From contig NZ_LMUQ01000015.1 of NCBI RefSeq assembly GCF_009765865.1, positions 18,955-66,510 on the forward strand: 47,556 nt of DNA, given 5' to 3'. The first letter of the stretch is position 1. Each line of letters begins with the position of its first letter. Shown here in pieces: positions 42,522 to 47,556 of the stretch. The position numbers and the translations under genes are program-made. The notes under the pieces were generated by a model, which did no database searches, had not been told where the DNA came from, and saw nothing but the letters and a program-made list of their open reading frames with translations. Source of the stretch: Acidisoma sp. L85 (GTDB taxonomy: Bacteria; Pseudomonadota; Alphaproteobacteria; Acetobacterales; Acetobacteraceae).

Positions 42522-43613
42522 ATGTCGAAAGCGCGTCCGACCACACTGGCTGTCGCCGCCGCCCTCGCGAGCCTTAGTCTTGCTGCTTGCAAAGTGCATC
42601 AGGAGGCGGATGCGCGCACCGCGGAGCGCCTAGTATTGGTCACCCCTGTCGAGGCCTCCCCGGGGATCACCCATACCTACACCGGCCTCGTCGCAGCCCG
42701 GGTGCAAAGCGATCTCGGCTTCCGGGTGCCGGGTAAGGTCATCGAACGCCTGGTCGATACCGGCGAGGTCGTGAGAGCCGGGCAGCCGCTCATGCGGATC
42801 GACCCGACCGACTATCTTCACGCCGTCACGGCACAGGCCGGTGACGTGGCCGCCGCCAAGGCGCACTGGATTCAGGCCTCGGCCGATGAGCGACGCTACC
42901 GCAGCCTGGTCGCTTCCGGCGCTGTCTCTCAAATCCTTTACGATCAGGCGAAAGCGGCGGCCGATAGCGCGCGCGCCCTCTTATCGGCGGCCCAGGCGCA
43001 AGAGCAGGTGGCACGCAACCAGAACGACTACGCCGTGCTGCTGGCCGATGGTAACGGCACCGTCGTCGAGACATTGGCCGAGCCCGGCCAGGTCGTCGCA
43101 GCAGGGCAGACGGTCGTCCGCCTCGCCCATGCAGGGCCGCGGGAAGCGGTGATCGACCTGCCGGAGACCATCCGGCCCGCGATCGGCAATCCGGCCCAGA
43201 TCAGCCTCTACGGCGACACCGTTCACGCCTCCGCCCATCTTCGGCAGTTGTCCGACTCCGCCGATCCACAGACCCGGACGTTTGAGGCACGCTATGTGAT
43301 GGACGGAGACGGCGTGTCCGCTCCACTCGGTGCGACCGTCACGCTCACCCTGAACGATACCCGGCAGGTCACGACTCTTGAGGTGCCACTCGGCGCCATC
43401 GACGACGAAGGGACGGGCGCTGGCGTTTGGGTGCTGGATCGCCAGACCTCTCGTGTCACGTTCAGGCCGGTGAAGGTTAGCGAACTCGGCGGTGAGACGA
43501 CGGACGTCATCGGCGACCTGCACCTCGGGGACGATGTCGTATCGACCGGAGGTCACTTCCTGCATGAAGGCGAACACGTGCGAATCGCCGACGAAAAGGC
43601 GGCGATGCAATGA
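42522..43613 (+). CDS. RND efflux periplasmic adaptor (membrane-fusion lipoprotein)
   Basis: A 363-residue adaptor of the AcrA/MexA type. The signal peptide ends in a lipobox LSLAAC (Cys near residue 22), so it is anchored in the inner membrane. A lipoyl half (LGFRVPGKVIERLVDTGEVVRAG) precedes a short coiled-coil hairpin with Ala-rich heptads (about 85-150). The second lipoyl half (DGNGTVVETLAEPGQVVAAG) and a beta-barrel complete the fold. ATG 42522 is chosen because GGAG lies seven bases upstream; the frame also has an earlier ATG that would place extra residues before the signal peptide. It overlaps the pump gene (ATGA). Confidence 0.93.
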   Translation: MSKARPTTLAVAAALASLSLAACKVHQEADARTAERLVLVTPVEASPGITHTYTGLVAARVQSDLGFRVPGKVIERLVDTGEVVRAGQPLMRIDPTDYLHAVTAQAGDVAAAKAHWIQASADERRYRSLVASGAVSQILYDQAKAAADSARALLSAAQAQEQVARNQNDYAVLLADGNGTVVETLAEPGQVVAAGQTVVRLAHAGPREAVIDLPETIRPAIGNPAQISLYGDTVHASAHLRQLSDSADPQTRTFEARYVMDGDGVSAPLGATVTLTLNDTRQVTTLEVPLGAIDDEGTGAGVWVLDRQTSRVTFRPVKVSELGGETTDVIGDLHLGDDVVSTGGHFLHEGEHVRIADEKAAMQ

Positions 43614-46600
43614 GTGGCTTCAATCTTTCGGCCCTCGCGGTCCGTGAGCGGTCCATCACCCTGTTCTTCATCGTCGTGCTCACCCTGGTCGGCGTCTTCG
43701 CCTATCTCAGCCTGGGGCGTGCCGAGGATCCGCCCTTCACCGTCAAGGTGCTGACAGTCATATCCGCCTGGCCCGGCGCGACGGCCGAGGAGATGCAGAA
43801 CCTCGTGGCCGATCCGCTCGAAAAGCGGATGCAGGAACTTCAGTATTACGATCGCGTCGAGACCCTCACGCGACCCGGCCTCGCCATCATGATGGTGACG
43901 CTGCGCGACGCGACGCCGCCGTCACGGGTGCCGGAGCAATTCTACCAGGCACGCAAGAAGCTGGGCGACGAGGCCCATAACCTGCCTGCCGGCGTCCTCG
44001 GCCCCTTCATCAACGATGAGTATTCGGACGTCGACTTCGCGGTCTATGCGGTGGAAGGTCATGGCATGCCGGACCGGCTCCTCGCACGTCAAGCAGAAAC
44101 ACTGCGTCAGCGCCTGCTGCACGTGCCGGGCGTCAAGAAGGTCGACGTCGCCGGGGAGCGGCCCGAACGCATCTTCGTCAATTTTTCCTATGCGCGCCTC
44201 GTCAATCTCGGCGTCTCGCCCCAGGATGTCTTCACAGCTCTCGCACGGCAGAATGCCATCACGCCGGCAGGGTCTATCGATACGAGCGGACCGCAGGTCT
44301 TCATTCGCCTCGACGGTGCGCTCGACGGGTTGCAGAAGATTCGGGATACGCCGATCGTCTCTGGCGGCCGCAGCCTGAAACTCTCCGACATCGCGACGGT
44401 TGAGCGTGGTTATGAGGATCCGCCGACCTATCTCGTCCGTCACAACGGCGAGCCCGCGCTGATCCTCAACGTGGTCATGCAGGACGGCTGGAACGGGCTC
44501 AAGCTCGGCGCCTCTCTCAGCGCCGCCGAGAAGACGCTGGGCGTGGATCTGCCCGCCGGCGTCACCTTAACCAAGATCGTCGACCAGGCGGCCATCATCG
44601 ACGACGCCATCGACGAGTTCATGCTCAAATTCTGCGTCGCTCTAGCCGTGGTGATGATCGTGAGCCTCGTCAGCCTCGGCTGGCGCGTCGGCATCGTGGT
44701 CGCGGCCGCGGTGCCGCTCACCCTCGCCATCGTCATGGTCGTCATGCTGCTCACGGGCAAGGCGCTTGACCGCATCACGCTAGGCGCCCTCATCATCTCG
44801 CTGGGCCTGCTGGTCGACGACGCCATCATCGTCATCGAAAGCATGGTGGTGAAGATGGAAGAAGGCTTCGACCGGGTCGCCGCCGCCTCTTTCTCCTGGA
44901 CACAGACAGCCGCACCTCGCCTTGCCGGTTCGCTCGCGACGATCATCGGCTTTACCCCCGTAGGCTTCGCGCGGTCCACGGCCGGCGAATATGCCGGCAA
45001 TATCTTCTGGATCGTCGGCTTTGCGCTCATCACCTCATGGATCGTGGCGGCCGTCTTCACGCCCTATCTCGGCGTCAAGCTGCTTCCCGAGATCAAGAAG
45101 ATCGAGGGTGGTGCCTATCAGCACATCTATGCGACGCCGCGCTACAATCAGTTCCGACGTCTCGTCGCATGCGCCGTTCACTATAAATTTCTCGTCGCAT
45201 CCGCGGTCCTCGCCCTATTCGTGCTCGCGATCTTCGGTATGGGCTTCGTCACGCAGCAGTTCTTTCCCAATTCGGACCGCACGGAATTGCTGACGGAAGT
45301 GCAAATGCCCGAAGGCACCAGCATCGAGGCCACCAGCGCTGTTACGGCGCGGGTCGAGACATGGCTGCGCCAGCAGCCGGAGGCGAAGATCGTCACCAGT
45401 TATATCGGTGCGGGCGCCCCGCGCTTCTTCCTAGCCTATAATCCGGAACTGCCCGATCCATCCTTCGCCAAGATCATCACCCTGACGCCCAGCGATTCCG
45501 CGCGCGACCATTTGCAGGTTCATCTGCGCCAGCGCATCGCGGAAGGTCTGGCGCCAGAAGCGCGGGTGCGCGTCACGCAACTCGCTTTTGGGCCCTATAC
45601 TCATTTCCCCGTCATGATGCGGGTGATGGGACCAGATATCGATACGCTGCGCGGAATTGCCGATCAGGTCTCAGCCGTAATGCGGGCCAATCCCCATACG
45701 CGGCAGATCAACCAGGACTGGGGTGAGCGGGCGCCAACCTTGCATTTCGTCCTGGACCAGCAGCGTCTGCAACTGATCGGGCTGACACCCGCGGACGCCG
45801 CGCTGCAGTTGCAGTTCCTGCTGACCGGTGTCGCTGTCACGCAGGTGCGCGAAGATATCCGCACCGTCGTACTCGTCGCACGCAGCTCAGGGCCGGAGCG
45901 TCTCGATCCCGCCAAGCTCGGCGATCTCACGCTCACCAACCATGACGGAAGACCGATACCTCTCAGCCAGATCGGCCATATGGAGACGCGGTCCGAGGAC
46001 CCGATCCTGCGCCGCCGCGACCGCGTGCCCACGATCACCGTGCAGAGCGACATCGACGCGGCGTCGCAACCGCCAGAAGTCTCGACGGCGATCTTCCAGT
46101 CGCTGCGGCCCATCATTGCCAACCTTCCGGCGGGCTATCGCATCGCGCTGGGCGGCAATATCGAGGAAGCGGGCAAGGCCAATGCGGCTCTTGCGCCGAT
46201 CTTCCCGATCATGGTCCTGCTGATCCTGATAGTGCTAATCATCCAGGTCCGTTCGCTCTCGGGCATGGCAATGGTTGCCCTGACCGGACCGCTCGGCATC
46301 GTCGGCACGGTGCCGACACTATTGCTGTTTCACCAGCCCTTCGGCTTCACGGCCATCCTCGGCGTCATCGGATTGGCCGGCATCCTAATGCGCAACACGC
46401 TGATCCTCATTGGCCAGATTCAGACCAATCAGAATGATGGCCTGGAACCCTACCATGCGGTCGTGGAAGCGACGGTGCAGCGCGCGCGGCCGGTGCTGCT
46501 CACGGCGCTGGCAGCAGTGCTCGCCTTCATTCCTCTAGTCGGATCGGATTTCTGGGGGCCGCTTGCCTACACGTTGATCGGCGGCACGGCGGCGGGCACA

Positions 46601-46729
46601 GTCCTCATCCTGTTCTTCCTGCCCGCGCTCTATTCGATCTGGTATCGAGTGAAGCCGCCGATGAAGGCCGCCGATGAAATCGTCGCTCCGCATTTTGCGG
46701 ATGTGCATGGGGACCTGGGAGCGATCTAG
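43610..46729 (+). CDS. RND-family efflux pump (HAE1-type inner-membrane transporter)
   Basis: A 1039-residue proton-driven transporter with twelve membrane helices and two large periplasmic loops. The N-terminus SALAVRERSITLFFIVVLTLVGVFAY starts helix 1. The proton-relay Asp pair is in LGLLVDDAIIVIESMVVKMEEG (about residues 402-403). The position of the AcrB Lys940 is Arg in LAGILMRNTLILIGQI, as in one common RND subfamily. It forms a complete tripartite system with the adaptor upstream and the outer-membrane protein at 40216-41685. Substrates, probably drugs or other lipophilic compounds, are unknown. Confidence 0.95.
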   Translation: MSGFNLSALAVRERSITLFFIVVLTLVGVFAYLSLGRAEDPPFTVKVLTVISAWPGATAEEMQNLVADPLEKRMQELQYYDRVETLTRPGLAIMMVTLRDATPPSRVPEQFYQARKKLGDEAHNLPAGVLGPFINDEYSDVDFAVYAVEGHGMPDRLLARQAETLRQRLLHVPGVKKVDVAGERPERIFVNFSYARLVNLGVSPQDVFTALARQNAITPAGSIDTSGPQVFIRLDGALDGLQKIRDTPIVSGGRSLKLSDIATVERGYEDPPTYLVRHNGEPALILNVVMQDGWNGLKLGASLSAAEKTLGVDLPAGVTLTKIVDQAAIIDDAIDEFMLKFCVALAVVMIVSLVSLGWRVGIVVAAAVPLTLAIVMVVMLLTGKALDRITLGALIISLGLLVDDAIIVIESMVVKMEEGFDRVAAASFSWTQTAAPRLAGSLATIIGFTPVGFARSTAGEYAGNIFWIVGFALITSWIVAAVFTPYLGVKLLPEIKKIEGGAYQHIYATPRYNQFRRLVACAVHYKFLVASAVLALFVLAIFGMGFVTQQFFPNSDRTELLTEVQMPEGTSIEATSAVTARVETWLRQQPEAKIVTSYIGAGAPRFFLAYNPELPDPSFAKIITLTPSDSARDHLQVHLRQRIAEGLAPEARVRVTQLAFGPYTHFPVMMRVMGPDIDTLRGIADQVSAVMRANPHTRQINQDWGERAPTLHFVLDQQRLQLIGLTPADAALQLQFLLTGVAVTQVREDIRTVVLVARSSGPERLDPAKLGDLTLTNHDGRPIPLSQIGHMETRSEDPILRRRDRVPTITVQSDIDAASQPPEVSTAIFQSLRPIIANLPAGYRIALGGNIEEAGKANAALAPIFPIMVLLILIVLIIQVRSLSGMAMVALTGPLGIVGTVPTLLLFHQPFGFTAILGVIGLAGILMRNTLILIGQIQTNQNDGLEPYHAVVEATVQRARPVLLTALAAVLAFIPLVGSDFWGPLAYTLIGGTAAGTVLILFFLPALYSIWYRVKPPMKAADEIVAPHFADVHGDLGAI

Positions 46730-46799
46730 GGGGGATACGGGCCCATCCCCTTCATCACGGCCTTCATGCCTGCATCCGACCTGGTCGTCACCGTTTTCA

Positions 46800-47148
46800 G
46801 CACCGGCGGTCAAAGTCATCGCGCTGTGCGGATTGCCGCGGCGGTAGTCTTTCCAGCGGAAGCGGACCCTGCCGTCGTCGATGGAGAATAGTCGGCTATT
46901 GGCGATGGCGATGCGATGAGTGTAGCGGCCGACGTAGGTGAGTACCTGCTGCGGCCAGCGAAGGGTCGCTTGGCGAAGACGACCCATTCCGACTTACGCG
47001 CTGGTGCCAAGTGACGCAGGAACGCCGCCCGTTCCTGCAATGGCAGCAGGCCCGAGAAGAAGCGTAACCTGCCAGCTGGGAACGCCTTCTCCAACGCGTG
47101 CAGAAACAGACCTCGGAACAGTCGCGACAGCTTGACGAAGCAGGTCAT
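46800..47148 (-). pseudogene. IS91-family (Y2) transposase remnant
   Basis: Two minus frames together give a C-terminal part of an IS91-type transposase: SRLFRGLFLHALEKAFPAGR and SEWVVFAKRPFAG in one frame, then PQQVLTYVGRYTHRIAIANS and VRFRWKDYRRGNPHSAMTL in the other. The frame changes near 46957 and similarity ends near 46805. The tyrosine catalytic pair and the zinc-binding N-terminus are not recognisable. It abuts the 3' end of the RND operon. Confidence 0.85.
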
Positions 47149-47345
47149 CGATTGCTCCTATGCAGGTGTGGCGCGCCACGGTCCTGCAAACGGGGCAGTC
47201 AGATGAACAACGAACGACTACGGCCTCGCGGAAGACTACGCCGGATTGCTCAACCTATCACGCGCGACCACGCGACTCCCGCGCAGCAGGTTAGTCCAAG
47301 GACACTTATCGCGTGTTGATAGACAGCCCATTCGGCTTTTGAGCT

Positions 47346-47556
47346 AAGAGACCGTTTGAAAATGCTTGTGGCGGCTCGGGGAGGGATGATTCAAGCTCGG
47401 TATGTGGACCCGAGAGAACCGAGGCCGGATGGCCGAAATCGCGCGCAGGACCAAGCGTTACCAACTGACCTGACGGACGAGGAGTGGGAGCGGATCAAGC
47501 CGTTACTGCCCAAGGCGCCAAAGCGCGGCCGCAAAATCAGCGTCGATCTGCGCGAA
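47346..47556 (+). mobile_element. IS5-family element, left end (runs off window)
   Basis: A candidate terminal sequence GAGACCGTTTGAAAATG begins near 47349 and is followed by the transposase start. The element continues past the window edge, so its right end, length and target duplication cannot be seen. The left boundary is approximate. Confidence 0.6.
47402..47556 (+). pseudogene. IS5-family transposase N-terminus with a frameshift
   Basis: ATG 47402 begins MWTRENRGRMAEIARRTKRY, a common opening of IS5/IS1031-type transposases. The expected continuation DLTDEEWERIKPLLPKAPKR lies in the next frame. The switch is near 47460, where the first frame would otherwise meet a TGA (at 47471). The family sometimes uses two frames, but this position, very early in the protein, looks like a disabling indel. 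The gene is cut by the window end. Confidence 0.7.

Noticed and set aside
46731-46750. GGGGAT...ATCCCC hairpin just after the RND pump stop
   Set aside because: The six-base stem has an eight-base loop and no following T-run, so it is not convincing as an intrinsic terminator.
1-47556. CRISPR array, rRNA, plasmid replication or conjugation genes
   Set aside because: I looked for regularly spaced repeats and for rep, par, tra and RNA gene signatures and saw none in the window.

Overview
The window looks like an accessory region of an alphaproteobacterial genome, probably Rhizobiales-like. This is inferred from high-GC coding bias, long chains of overlapping minus-strand genes, polyol/sugar ABC operons with FGGY kinases, and the IS families present. 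No rRNA, tRNA or CRISPR array was recognised, so the assignment rests on protein style alone. Remnants or copies of five IS families (IS630, IS21, IS6, IS91, IS5) lie at the edges and between gene blocks, as expected for a genomic island or large plasmid built by repeated insertion.

Layout. 1-6760: an IS630 end, decayed copper-chaperone (PCuAC) and cytochrome c-like genes, an intact CLC-type chloride transporter with CBS domains, a small unknown gene, a YihY/BrkB membrane protein, a long gene-poor stretch, and a second IS630 in inverted orientation. 6988-11640 (minus): an envelope block with a LytR_C-like membrane protein, an OmpA-like protein, a Sel1-repeat protein and an acyltransferase-3/SGNH O-acyltransferase. 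11985-13502: IS21 debris next to an IS6 element with intact ends. 13604-22426: a chemical-stress block with a cysteine hydrolase / quinone oxidoreductase / cysteine hydrolase operon divergent from a LysR regulator, then DJ-1/PfpI, EmrA-like and EmrB-like genes and a CPA1 Na+/H+ antiporter. 22661-23834: two SRAP (HMCES/YedK-type) genes head to head, one dead and one with a shifted C-terminus.

23976-37058 (minus) is the centrepiece: twelve tightly packed genes for uptake and catabolism of an unidentified sugar or polyol. They encode a Tat-exported binding protein, two permeases, an ATPase, two tandem FGGY kinases, a HAD phosphatase, an SMP-30 lactonase, a split transketolase, an SDR dehydrogenase and a GldA-like dehydrogenase. 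A MocR-type regulator diverges from it, followed by a PRISE-like reductase. The regulator has arginine where the PLP-binding lysine is expected. Split transketolase plus FGGY kinase resembles the known D-apiose/apulose route, but the set is not identical and the substrate is open.

40216-46729: a complete RND tripartite efflux system with a TetR regulator. Two near-identical operator-like palindromes (same arms, same 10-bp spacing) lie upstream of the outer-membrane gene and of the adaptor gene, and an 11-G tract sits in the leader of the outer-membrane gene. 46800-47556: an IS91 remnant and the start of an IS5-family element running off the window.
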